A DNA stretch of 37,968 bases from DAOTVS01 sp034436375 (lineage in GTDB: Bacteria > Chloroflexota > Anaerolineae > SpSt-313), in assembly GCA_034436375.1 (NCBI GenBank), contig DAOTVS010000095.1:1-37968 (forward strand), in the 5' to 3' direction. The translations under genes were made by a program, and so were the position numbers. Positions 17,409-23,984 of the stretch are shown one piece after another. The stretch's first letter is position 1, and each line of letters opens with the position of its first letter. The notes beneath the pieces were generated by a model, which was given only the letters and a program-made list of their open reading frames with translations, ran no database searches and had not been told where the DNA came from.

Positions 17409-18017
17409 ATGACAGAGCTCGAGAAACTGGCGGCTGAGATCGCCCAATGTAGCAAGTGCCCGCTGGCGCGGGGGCGCAGCCATACCGTCCCCGGCGAAGG
17501 CCCGGCCGACGCGCGAGTGCTGTTTATCGGCGAGGCGCCCGGGTTCCATGAAGATCGCCTGGGGCGACCTTTCGTCGGCGCGGCGGGGCAATTCCTGGAG
17601 CAGCTGCTGGCTTCTATCAACCTGACACGGGAACAGGTCTACATCTGCAACGTGATCAAGTGCCGGCCGCCCAACAACCGGGACCCTCTGCCGAATGAAA
17701 TCGATGCTTGCCGCTCTTATCTGGATCGCCAGTTGGAGCTGATCCGCCCGCGCGTAGTCGTGACCTTGGGCCGTTTCTCTATGGCCCGCTATTTCCCCAA
17801 CGCTTCGATCTCACAGATTCACGGGCGCGCCAAGAAGATTGGTGAAACCCTCTATCTTCCGCTCTTCCACCCCGCTGCAGCTCTGCATCAGCCCCGCTAC
17901 AAGGCGGCGATTGAGGAGGATTTCCTCAAAATCCCCGAGCTACTGAAGCAACTGGCGGCAGCGGAGAATGAAGAAGACCACCCCGATGTGCAGGCCACGC
18001 AACTGAGTCTGTTCTAG
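17409..18017 (+). CDS. Family 4 (type 4) uracil-DNA glycosylase, iron-sulfur enzyme
   Basis: It removes uracil arising from cytosine deamination in base-excision repair; family 4 enzymes are typical of thermophiles but wider spread. The 202 residues have the motif GEAPGFHEDRLGRPFVG (41-57) and the second active-site motif FHPAA with His154. The four [4Fe-4S] ligands, Cys14, Cys17, Cys85 and Cys101, are spaced CxxC then C and C. I chose the ATG at 17409, with GGAGG about 11 nt upstream, rather than GTG 17385, because the family begins with this helix. The TAG stop is the first base set of element B. Confidence 0.94.
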   Translation: MTELEKLAAEIAQCSKCPLARGRSHTVPGEGPADARVLFIGEAPGFHEDRLGRPFVGAAGQFLEQLLASINLTREQVYICNVIKCRPPNNRDPLPNEIDACRSYLDRQLELIRPRVVVTLGRFSMARYFPNASISQIHGRAKKIGETLYLPLFHPAAALHQPRYKAAIEEDFLKIPELLKQLAAAENEEDHPDVQATQLSLF

Positions 18018-18196
18018 CTATCAGCCATCAGCTATCAACTCGGGTTCAGCAGAGGCACTGTGTGGGTGGCCAAAGGGTTGCGTGCGATTGCATGGAGGTA
18101 GACCAAAACTGCCTCTGTGATGTTTTGTGTTCTGTGGCGCTATGCGCTGTAGCCACAGTGGATGGTTGAAAGCTGATAGCTAGCCTCTGATAGCTA
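18015..18196. repeat. Inverted-repeat element B with AGCTATC heptamers
   Basis: The left arm (18015-18039) is TAG followed by heptamer units AGCTATC, AGCCATC-like and AGCTATC, ending in AAC. The right arm (18165-18196), read in reverse, is AGCTATC units with one altered heptamer and again AAC, giving one more unit than the left. Inside are two more stems, CAGAGGCA (18050-18057) with 18110-18117 and CTGTGGC (18132-18138) with 18152-18158. The left arm starts on the stop codon of the glycosylase. It fills nearly the whole gap to RNase J. Confidence 0.75.
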
Positions 18197-18223
18197 CTGG
18201 CTGTTATTTTCCCGGAGGTTCGG

Positions 18224-19864
18224 TTGGCAGACGGCAAGGTGCGCATCATCCCCCTGGGCGGCCTGGGCGAGATTGGCCGTAACATGATGGTGTTGGAGTA
18301 CGACGACAACCTGATTGTCATCGACGCCGGCCTCATGTTTCCCGAGAATGAGATGTTGGGGGTAGATATCGTCATTCCCGATATGCGCTACGTGTTCGAG
18401 CGGCGCCAGCATGTCAGGGGCATCATCGTCACCCATGGCCACGAGGACCACACCGGTGCGCTTCCGTACCTGCTGGAAAAGGTCTGGGCCCCAGTCTATG
18501 CAACCCCCCTCACACAGGGCCTGATTGAGGTCAAGCTGCGCGAGCACGGGCTGCGCGATGTGACATTCAGGACCATCCGCACGGATACCCCGCTCTCCCT
18601 GGGCCCCTTTACCATTGACTTTTTCAATGTCAGCCACTCTATCCCCGACGGTGTGGGGCTGGCCGTGCGCACGCCGGTCGGGCTGATCGTGCACTCGGGC
18701 GATTTCAAGTTCGACCACAGCCCGGTGGATGGGCGGCGCGCGGATTTCGCCAAGCTGGCCGACCTGGGGCGCGAGGGTGTTTTGCTTTTGCTCTCCGATA
18801 GCACTAACGCCGAAAACCCCGGCTATACGCCATCAGAGCAGGAGGTGGGGCAGACCTTCGATCGCCTCTTTGCCAAGGCGCCCGGCCGCGTATTGGTGGC
18901 GACCTTTGCTTCGAACATTTCCCGCGTGCAGCAGGTGATTGATACGGCCGGCCGTTACAACCGCAAGGTGGCTGTGGTAGGCCGTACGATGGTCAACAAT
19001 GTGCGCGTAGCCATGGAGCTGGGCTACCTGCGTGTGGCCGACGGCATGCTTCTGTCGATCGACGAAGTGAACCGTCTGCCGCCGCGCCAGGTCGCGATGG
19101 TCTGCACCGGCAGCCAGGGCGAGCCGACCTCTGCCCTGGTGCGTATGGCCTACAACGACTATCGCGCCGTCAGCCTGATGGCGGGCGATACGGTCATTGT
19201 CTCCGCTTCGCCCATCCCAGGCAACGAAGAGTTTGTGAACCGTACGATCAACAACCTCTTCCGCCTGGGAGCGAATGTCTTTTACGATGAGTTGCTGGAT
19301 GTGCACGTCTCGGGCCATGCCGGTCAAGAAGAGCAAAAGCTCCTGCTGACTATGCTCCACCCGCGCTTCTTTGTGCCTATACATGGCGAGTACCGGCATC
19401 TGGTGCTGCATGCTGGCCTGGGCGAAAGGGTGGGCATCCCTCCGCAGAATATCGTCGTCATGGAATCGGGTGAGGTGCTGGAGCTGTCTTCCACCTCGGC
19501 ACGTGTGGTGGACCGGGTGGCCGAAGGGTATGTGTTCGTCGACGGCCGCGGTGTGGGCGACGTGGGGCAGACCGTGTTGGAGGATCGAAGACTCCTCTCG
19601 CAGAACGGTTTTCTGGTCGCCGTCGTCACCCTCGATGGGGAGTCGGGGGAGTTGATGGCTGGGCCCGAGATCATCTCGCGTGGCCTGGTGTATAACCAGG
19701 AGGCGGAGGAGTTCATCGAAGGCGCCCGCGATGTGGTGATGGAGACCATCGCCGAAACCCCACGCAAGGAGCTGCGGTCCCGCCTGCGCCAGGCGTTGAT
19801 TGACTATGTGTACAGCGAAATCGGGCGCCGGCCAATGGTCATTCCGGTGGTGATGGAAGCGTAA
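18224..19864 (+). CDS. rnj: Ribonuclease J
   Basis: This metallo-beta-lactamase/beta-CASP ribonuclease has endo- and 5'-3' exo-activity and works in mRNA decay and rRNA maturation. The 546 residues match the family. Metal ligands are in HGHEDH (71-76), His138 in NVSHSIPDG, Asp160 in HSGDFKFD, and the C-terminal beta-CASP motifs HVSGHAGQEE and PIHGEYRH. The start is TTG, supported by CGGAGG 5 nt upstream and by the fact that the family starts near this residue. The upstream 200 bp is element B. The stop TAA is provided by the first unit of element C. Confidence 0.95.
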   Translation: MADGKVRIIPLGGLGEIGRNMMVLEYDDNLIVIDAGLMFPENEMLGVDIVIPDMRYVFERRQHVRGIIVTHGHEDHTGALPYLLEKVWAPVYATPLTQGLIEVKLREHGLRDVTFRTIRTDTPLSLGPFTIDFFNVSHSIPDGVGLAVRTPVGLIVHSGDFKFDHSPVDGRRADFAKLADLGREGVLLLLSDSTNAENPGYTPSEQEVGQTFDRLFAKAPGRVLVATFASNISRVQQVIDTAGRYNRKVAVVGRTMVNNVRVAMELGYLRVADGMLLSIDEVNRLPPRQVAMVCTGSQGEPTSALVRMAYNDYRAVSLMAGDTVIVSASPIPGNEEFVNRTINNLFRLGANVFYDELLDVHVSGHAGQEEQKLLLTMLHPRFFVPIHGEYRHLVLHAGLGERVGIPPQNIVVMESGEVLELSSTSARVVDRVAEGYVFVDGRGVGDVGQTVLEDRRLLSQNGFLVAVVTLDGESGELMAGPEIISRGLVYNQEAEEFIEGARDVVMETIAETPRKELRSRLRQALIDYVYSEIGRRPMVIPVVMEA

Positions 19865-19985
19865 AACGTGAAAGGTGATGCGCAAGGCTGCCATGGCGGA
19901 CGATTTGCTGCTCTGTGCCACGCTTGCCTGAACGAGGGCGGGCCAAAAGTAGCACAATTTGTGTGGCAGCAGCCTTACGTTTGAC
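19861..19985. repeat. Inverted-repeat element C with GTAAAAC/GTGATGC heptamers
   Basis: The left arm at 19861-19891 reads as heptamers GTAAAAC, GTGAAAG, GTGATGC, GCAAGGC plus TGC. The right arm (19969-19985) in reverse is GTCAAAC, GTAAGGC, TGC, so the left arm has exactly two extra heptamers. TAA (19862), TGA (19869) and TGA (19876) fall in the three different frames, and the first is the RNase J stop. The core contains TGCTGCTCTGTGCCA (19906-19920), similar to the cores of elements E and G. The right end overlaps the -35 box of the arg leader promoter. Confidence 0.75.
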
Positions 19986-20009
19986 GGTTTGGCTCTTGTG
20001 TGCTAGACT
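19981..20009 (+). promoter_or_regulatory. Predicted sigma70-type promoter of the arg operon leader
   Basis: TTGACG (19981-19986), exactly 17 nt, TAGACT (20004-20009); each box is one or two bases from consensus. The expected transcript begins near 20016, giving a leader of roughly 255 nt before argC. The 19865-20272 gap between RNase J and argC is filled by element C, this promoter, the leader peptide, the attenuator and a palindrome. Confidence 0.7.
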
Positions 20010-20052
20010 GTAGACAGTCAACAATATCATCTTTTAGGAGCGACTCTCAGCC

Positions 20053-20109
20053 ATGTTCAAACAGACTTTGCGCTCGCGACGAGGGAGGCTTGGCCAGCGC
20101 CGGACGTGA
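20053..20109 (+). CDS. argL: Arginine-rich leader peptide of the arg operon
   Basis: The 18-codon ORF encodes MFKQTLRSRRGRLGQRRT and then TGA. Six of 18 residues are Arg, at positions 7, 9, 10, 12, 16 and 17, using CGC, CGA, CGA, AGG, CGC and CGG. An AGGAG ribosome-binding site lies at 20036-20040, 12 nt from the ATG, somewhat long. It sits between a good promoter and a Rho-independent terminator upstream of argC. This is the layout of trp/his/leu-type leader peptides, in which scarcity of the end-product amino acid stalls the ribosome. The symbol is descriptive, by analogy. No other function for such a basic peptide is needed, although it has not been seen translated. Confidence 0.75.
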   Translation: MFKQTLRSRRGRLGQRRT

Positions 20110-20162
20110 AGTCGGGATTGTTGCATTTGGGCAGAGATCAACGCTGATTGAGCCAGCTTTCC
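20083..20162 (+). promoter_or_regulatory. Candidate antiterminator pairing of the arg attenuator
   Basis: GGGAGGCTTGGC (20083-20094, codons 11-14 of the leader ORF) can pair with GCCAGCTTTCC (20152-20162), the 5' arm of the terminator. I count 11 base pairs including two G-U and one bulged U. A ribosome stalled at Arg7-Arg10 would leave most of this segment free, whereas one reaching Arg16-Arg17 or the stop would cover part of it and let the terminator fold. Hand pairing only. Confidence 0.5.
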
Positions 20163-20186
20163 GGGCTTCCGGGAGCTGGCTTTTTT
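20151..20186 (+). terminator. Rho-independent terminator of the arg attenuator
   Basis: AGCCAGCT (20151-20158) pairs with AGCTGGCT (20174-20181). An inner CCGG/CCGG stem caps it with a GCTT loop, and one U is bulged. The stem runs directly into TTTTTT (20181-20186). It lies 42 nt after the leader peptide stop and 86 nt before argC, so it can only make sense as a conditional terminator for the operon. Confidence 0.85.
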
Positions 20187-20205
20187 GTGGCCTTGGAGCG
20201 GCGGC

Positions 20206-20255
20206 GCACCCGGCCGGACCTGACAGGTTTCAGAAAACCTGTCAGGTCCGGGTGC
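20206..20255. repeat. Palindromic repeat between attenuator and argC
   Basis: GGACCTGACAGGTTT (20216-20230), loop CAGA, and its exact complement (20235-20249). An outer GCACCC/GGGTGC stem (20206-20211 and 20250-20255) is set off by a 4-nt bulge. The GACCTGACAGGTTT palindrome resembles interspersed repeats known from several bacterial phyla. It ends 6 nt before the argC ribosome-binding site and might affect translation of argC. Confidence 0.8.
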
Positions 20256-20272
20256 ATGGTGGGAGGTGAATG

Positions 20273-21292
20273 ATGATCAAGGTCGGCGTTTTTGGCGCCA
20301 CGGGGTATGCCGGCTATGAGCTGGTGCAGCTCCTGCACCGGCACCCGGCGACAGACCTGGTTTTCGCGACCTCGGAAGCGAGTGCGGGCGGGCGCCTCAG
20401 CGACAGCTATCCGAGCCTCGGCGACGATATGCCGTTGGTGCGGGCCGAGGAAGCACCCCTGGATGCGGTTGATTGTGTCTTTTGCTCCTTGCCCCACGGC
20501 GCGTCGATGGCGACGGTGCAGCGGGCGCGGGCGGCCGGGGTGCGTGTCATTGATCTCTCGGCTGATTTCCGGCTGGGCGACCCGGCCGTGTATCAGCAAT
20601 GGTACAAAAAGGCGCATGATGCGCCGGCGCTGCTGACGGAGGCTGTCTACGGCCTGCCGGAGCTGCACCGTGAGGCGATCCGCAAAAGCGCCCTGGTGGC
20701 CAATCCGGGTTGCTACCCCACGAGCGTCATCCTGGGCTGCTTTCCTCTGGCCGTCGAGGGCCTGCTGGCCGACGGGCACATCATTGCCGATAGCAAGTCG
20801 GGCGTTTCGGGCGCTGGACGCACGCCTACCCCGGCGACGCATTTCTGCGAGGTGAACGAGAATCTCTCTCCCTACAACATAGGGCACGTGCACCGGCACA
20901 TCCCCGAGATGGAAGGGGAGCTCTCGCGCCTGGCCCGGCAGCCGGTGCGGGTGACTTTTACGCCGCATCTGGCGCCGGTGACGCGGGGTATGCTCTCGAC
21001 CCTCTACGTACGGGTGGCGCCGAAGCAGAGCGTCAAGGCGCTGGTGGATCTCTACCAGGGGCGTTATGCCCGCGAGCCGCTGGTCCATGTCTTACCTGAA
21101 GGCAAGCTTGCCACCATGGCCTGGGCTGCGAACACGGACCGCTGCGTAATCTCGCTGCATGAGGGCGGCTGGCCGGGCGAAGTGATCATCGTCTCGGCCA
21201 TCGACAACCTGGGCAAAGGCGCAGCCGGGCAGGCGGTGCAGAACATGAACCTCATGTTTGGCCTGGAGGAGATCACCGGGCTGCGCGTGTAG
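20273..21292 (+). CDS. argC: N-acetyl-gamma-glutamyl-phosphate reductase
   Basis: This is the third step of arginine synthesis: NADPH-dependent reduction of N-acetylglutamyl phosphate to the semialdehyde. The 339 residues have the Rossmann motif GVFGATGYAG (5-14), the catalytic Cys147 in ANPGCYPT, and the substrate-binding GVSGAGRTP and HRHIPEME stretches with the conserved His. Two adjacent ATGs exist. I chose the second (20273) because GGGAGGTG at 20261-20268 is then 6 nt from it, not 3. It is the first structural gene after the attenuator. Confidence 0.97.
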   Translation: MIKVGVFGATGYAGYELVQLLHRHPATDLVFATSEASAGGRLSDSYPSLGDDMPLVRAEEAPLDAVDCVFCSLPHGASMATVQRARAAGVRVIDLSADFRLGDPAVYQQWYKKAHDAPALLTEAVYGLPELHREAIRKSALVANPGCYPTSVILGCFPLAVEGLLADGHIIADSKSGVSGAGRTPTPATHFCEVNENLSPYNIGHVHRHIPEMEGELSRLARQPVRVTFTPHLAPVTRGMLSTLYVRVAPKQSVKALVDLYQGRYAREPLVHVLPEGKLATMAWAANTDRCVISLHEGGWPGEVIIVSAIDNLGKGAAGQAVQNMNLMFGLEEITGLRV

Positions 21293-21411
21293 AGGAGTTG
21301 ATTGGTTATCGTGAGATTACCCAACCATCAAGCTACGAAGGTACGAAGGAGCGCCAAGAAGATAACGATAGTCTTTGTGGTTGGGTGTTCACCGGGGCTG
21401 CGAGGCCGACT

Positions 21412-22167
21412 ATGGACATAATCGTGCTGAAGATTGGCGGCAACGAGATCGACGACGAGGCATTCCTGGCGGGGTTGGTGGAGGCGCTGGGCGCGTTGCG
21501 GCGGGTGGCCCGGCCCGTGCTGGTGCATGGCGGCGGCAAAGAGATTGCGCAGCTGCAAAAGGCGCTTGGCCTCGAGCCCCGCTTTGTGGAGGGCCTGCGT
21601 GTGACGGATGAGGCCAGCTTGCGGGTGGCCGAGATGGTGCTTTCTGGCGCGGTGAACAAGCGCCTGGTGGGGCGGCTGATTGCGGGCGGCATCCCGGCTT
21701 TGGGCCTGAGCGGGGTTGATGGTGGCCTGTTGCGGGCGCGCAAGATGGAACACCCGGCCGGCGACCTGGGCTGGGTGGGCGAAGTGACGGCGGTGGATGC
21801 GTCGCTGGTGCACCTGCTGCTGGAGCGGGGTTTGGTGCCAGTGATCTCACCCATTTCCCTTGGCCTTGATGGGCGCACGTACAATATCAATGCCGATCAG
21901 GCAGCCGTGGCGCTGGCCAAAGCGCTCGGGGCCGGGAGCCTGGCCTTTGTGACCAACGTGCCGGGCGTGCTGGCTGAGGGCCGGGTCATGCCTCGCCTGA
22001 GCGTGGCCGAGGCAGAGGATTGGGTGGCCCAGGGGGTGATCTCTGGCGGCATGGTGCCCAAAGTCCGCGCGGCGCTCTCCGTCGTGGCTGGTGGTGTGCC
22101 CGAAGCGCGCATCGTGGACCTTGCCGGCCTGCGCACCGGCGGCGGCACGCGGTTTTCGGCGGATTGA
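21412..22167 (+). CDS. argB: Acetylglutamate kinase
   Basis: This is the second step of arginine synthesis, phosphorylating N-acetylglutamate with ATP. The 251 residues are a short form of the amino-acid-kinase fold. LKIGGNEID gives the nucleotide-site Lys6 and glycine turn, LVHGGGKEI the substrate loop, and NINADQAAVALAKALGA plus GVISGGMVPKV the C-terminal sites. It lacks the long N-terminal helix of arginine-inhibited hexameric kinases, so it may be the non-inhibited dimeric type. The ATG at 21412 has GAGG 6 nt upstream; the frame is open further up but the extra residues are not part of the fold. Some 119 bp separate it from argC. Its stop lies in element D. Confidence 0.95.
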   Translation: MDIIVLKIGGNEIDDEAFLAGLVEALGALRRVARPVLVHGGGKEIAQLQKALGLEPRFVEGLRVTDEASLRVAEMVLSGAVNKRLVGRLIAGGIPALGLSGVDGGLLRARKMEHPAGDLGWVGEVTAVDASLVHLLLERGLVPVISPISLGLDGRTYNINADQAAVALAKALGAGSLAFVTNVPGVLAEGRVMPRLSVAEAEDWVAQGVISGGMVPKVRAALSVVAGGVPEARIVDLAGLRTGGGTRFSAD

Positions 22168-22234
22168 GGGAACCGAAGGAACTGCTGGATTCCCATCAGT
22201 TCCCCCAGTTCCCTCAATTCCCTCAGTTCCTGAG
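22164..22234. repeat. Inverted-repeat element D with nonamer units
   Basis: Left arm TTGAGGGAAC (22164-22173) and GGAACTG (22178-22184) pair with CAGTTCC (22197-22203) and GTTCCCTCAA (22208-22217), with a 4x4 internal loop. The right side is a tandem run of four 9-bp units of the type CAGTTCCCT from 22197 to 22232. The argB stop TGA (22165-22167) lies inside the left arm. It is the same architecture as elements A-C and E-G but with 9-bp, frame-neutral units. Confidence 0.75.
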
Positions 22235-22251
22235 CAGAAAGGGGCAATCCG

Positions 22252-23457
22252 GTGGGAGCAGACGAAATCATCCAACTTGAGCAACAGTATGTGCTCCAGA
22301 CCTACAAACGGGCGCCGTTTGTGATCGATCACGGCACGGGCTGCTATCTGTGGGATACAGCGGGCCGGCGCTACCTGGACCTGGTGGCGGGGATTGCGGT
22401 GAACGCCATGGGCTATGGCGACCCGGAAGTGCAGGCGACGATTGCCGAGCAGAGCGCCAAGCTGATGCATACTTCGAACCTCTACCACACGGCCCCGCAG
22501 GCGCTGCTGGCCCGAGACCTGGTCGAGTGCTCTTTTGCAGACCGGGTCTTTTTCTGCAACTCGGGCACCGAGGCTGTCGAAGCCGCGCTCAAGTTCGCGC
22601 GCAAGTGGCAGCGGGAGAACCATCCGGGCGAAGAGCGTGCGGGCATTGTGGCCTGCACGGGCTCTTTCCATGGGCGTACGATGGGCGCGCTTTCGGTGAC
22701 CGCGCGTGAAAAGTACCGGGCGCCCTTTGAGCCGCTGGTGCCCGGCGTGAGCTTTATGCCGTTCAACGACGTCGATGCAGCGCGCGCGACGATTGGTCCG
22801 CACACCGGAGCGGTGATTGTGGAGCCGCTGCAGGGCGAGGGGGGCGTCAACCCGGCGCGCCCCGAGTTCCTGCGGGCGCTGCGGGCGCTGTGCGATGAGC
22901 ACGGGGCCCTGCTGATTTTTGACGAGGTGCAGTGCGGCCTGGGGCGCACCGGTTACCTGTGGGCGCACGAGCCCGCCGGCGTCAGCCCGGATATCATGAC
23001 CCTGGCCAAGCCCCTGGGCGGGGGCCTGCCTATCGGCGCGGTGTTGCTGACGCAGGCGGTGGCCGATTGCCTCCATCCTGGCGATCATGGCAGCACTTTT
23101 GCCGCCAACCCGGTCATCTGTGCGGCCGCGCGGGTGATCCTGCGGCGCATCAAGGACCCGGCCTTTCTGGCGGGGGTGCAGGCGCGGGCGGCGCATGCAG
23201 GCGCCCGCCTGGCCGAGCTGCAGCAGCGGTATTCCGTGGTGCGCGCGGTGCGCGGTCGCGGCTTGATCTGGGGCATTGAGCTGGAGATCGATGCTTCGCC
23301 ATTGGTGGACCGCGGCTATGAACTGGGCCTGATCATGACGACCGCAGGCGACCGGGTGTTGCGCCTGGTGCCGCCGCTGATCATCAGTGATGCCGAGATC
23401 GACGAGGGGATCGACATCATAGCACAAATCCTGGCGCAGAGCCAGACAGACAGGTGA
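22252..23457 (+). CDS. argD: Acetylornithine/succinyldiaminopimelate aminotransferase family, probable acetylornithine aminotransferase
   Basis: This PLP-dependent class III aminotransferase converts N-acetylglutamate semialdehyde to N-acetylornithine with glutamate as donor. Of 401 residues, the PLP Lys253 is in TLAKPLGGG and Asp224 in IFDEVQCGLGRTG. The phosphate-binding NSGTEAVEAALKFAR (103-117) and SFHGRTMGALS are all present. Starts at GTG 22252 with AAAGGGG upstream. It lies between argB and argA genes, which favours ArgD over gabT- or ornithine-aminotransferase-type roles. It overlaps the next reading frame at TGATG. Confidence 0.95.
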   Translation: MGADEIIQLEQQYVLQTYKRAPFVIDHGTGCYLWDTAGRRYLDLVAGIAVNAMGYGDPEVQATIAEQSAKLMHTSNLYHTAPQALLARDLVECSFADRVFFCNSGTEAVEAALKFARKWQRENHPGEERAGIVACTGSFHGRTMGALSVTAREKYRAPFEPLVPGVSFMPFNDVDAARATIGPHTGAVIVEPLQGEGGVNPARPEFLRALRALCDEHGALLIFDEVQCGLGRTGYLWAHEPAGVSPDIMTLAKPLGGGLPIGAVLLTQAVADCLHPGDHGSTFAANPVICAAARVILRRIKDPAFLAGVQARAAHAGARLAELQQRYSVVRAVRGRGLIWGIELEIDASPLVDRGYELGLIMTTAGDRVLRLVPPLIISDAEIDEGIDIIAQILAQSQTDR

Positions 23458-23465
23458 TGACATTC

Positions 23466-23984
23466 ATGACGACGACCGATCGCGTTTCAGAAGCCCTGAC
23501 GGGCGTTGCCCCATCCATCATCGTACGGCCGGCCCTGTTGCCGGATGTGCAGCCAATCGTGGATCTGGTGAACGGCTATGCCGCCCGCGGCGAAATGCTG
23601 CCCAAGTCTCTGAACAAGGTGTACCAGAACATCCGGGATTTTGTGGTGGCTGAAGAGGCGGGGCGCGTGGTCGGCTGCGGCGCCCTGCATGTGCTCTGGG
23701 ATGACCTGGCCGAGATCCGCTCGCTGGCGGTGGTTGAGGGCTACCAGGGTCGGCGCATCGGCGCCCAGATCGTAGAGGCCCTGCTGCTGGATGCGGAGCG
23801 CCTGGCGGTGCCGCAGGTCTTTGCCCTCACCTACAAGCCGCGTTTCTTTGAGCGTTGCGGCTTTACCGTGGTCGAGCGTGAGACCCTGCCGCGCAAGATC
23901 TGGGGCGATTGTATCGACTGTATCAAGTTCCCGCACTGTGACGAGGTGGCCGTCGTGCGGGATATGAGGGGGCAACGATGCTAG
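23466..23984 (+). CDS. argA: Short-form amino-acid N-acetyltransferase (N-acetylglutamate synthase), copy 1
   Basis: This GNAT enzyme acetylates glutamate with acetyl-CoA, the first step of the pathway. The 172-residue protein is the short, kinase-domain-free ArgA known from mycobacteria and other phyla. Motifs are IRPxxxPDV-like VRPALLPDVQPIVDLVNGYA, the active region GALHVLWDDLAEIRSLAV, and the acetyl-CoA loop GYQGRRIGAQIV. FFERCGF and a C-terminal Cys cluster DCIDCIKFPHCDE follow. Starts at GTG 23454, ATG 23457 and ATG 23466 are all possible. I chose 23466 because AGGTGAT at 23452-23458 is a near-perfect ribosome-binding site at normal distance. Overlaps the second copy by 7 bp. Confidence 0.92.
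   Translation: MTTTDRVSEALTGVAPSIIVRPALLPDVQPIVDLVNGYAARGEMLPKSLNKVYQNIRDFVVAEEAGRVVGCGALHVLWDDLAEIRSLAVVEGYQGRRIGAQIVEALLLDAERLAVPQVFALTYKPRFFERCGFTVVERETLPRKIWGDCIDCIKFPHCDEVAVVRDMRGQRC

Noticed and set aside
18833..19957. Minus-strand open frame opposite RNase J
   Set aside because: The plus-strand product has all RNase J metal ligands; the opposite translation is rich in His and Arg with no fold signature.
20010..20190. T-box or metabolite riboswitch upstream of argC
   Set aside because: No T-box AGGGTGGNACCGCG motif and no recognisable core of a known riboswitch class. The Arg-rich ORF with alternative hairpins is a simpler reading.
20000..20269. 89-codon open frame through the arg leader
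   Set aside because: It crosses the terminator and the palindrome and has no ribosome-binding site. The short Arg-rich frame at 20053 explains the region better.
21293..21411. A further inverted element in the argC-argB gap
   Set aside because: Fragments such as ACCCAACCA and TGGTTGGGT are complementary, but order and spacing do not form arms like those of elements A-G, and the argC stop is not involved in a clear way.
21847..23463. Long minus-strand open frame opposite argB/argD (538 codons)
   Set aside because: A shadow of GC-rich coding sequence: His/Gln/Arg-rich, low-complexity translation and no motifs, while the plus strand encodes clear ArgB and ArgD.
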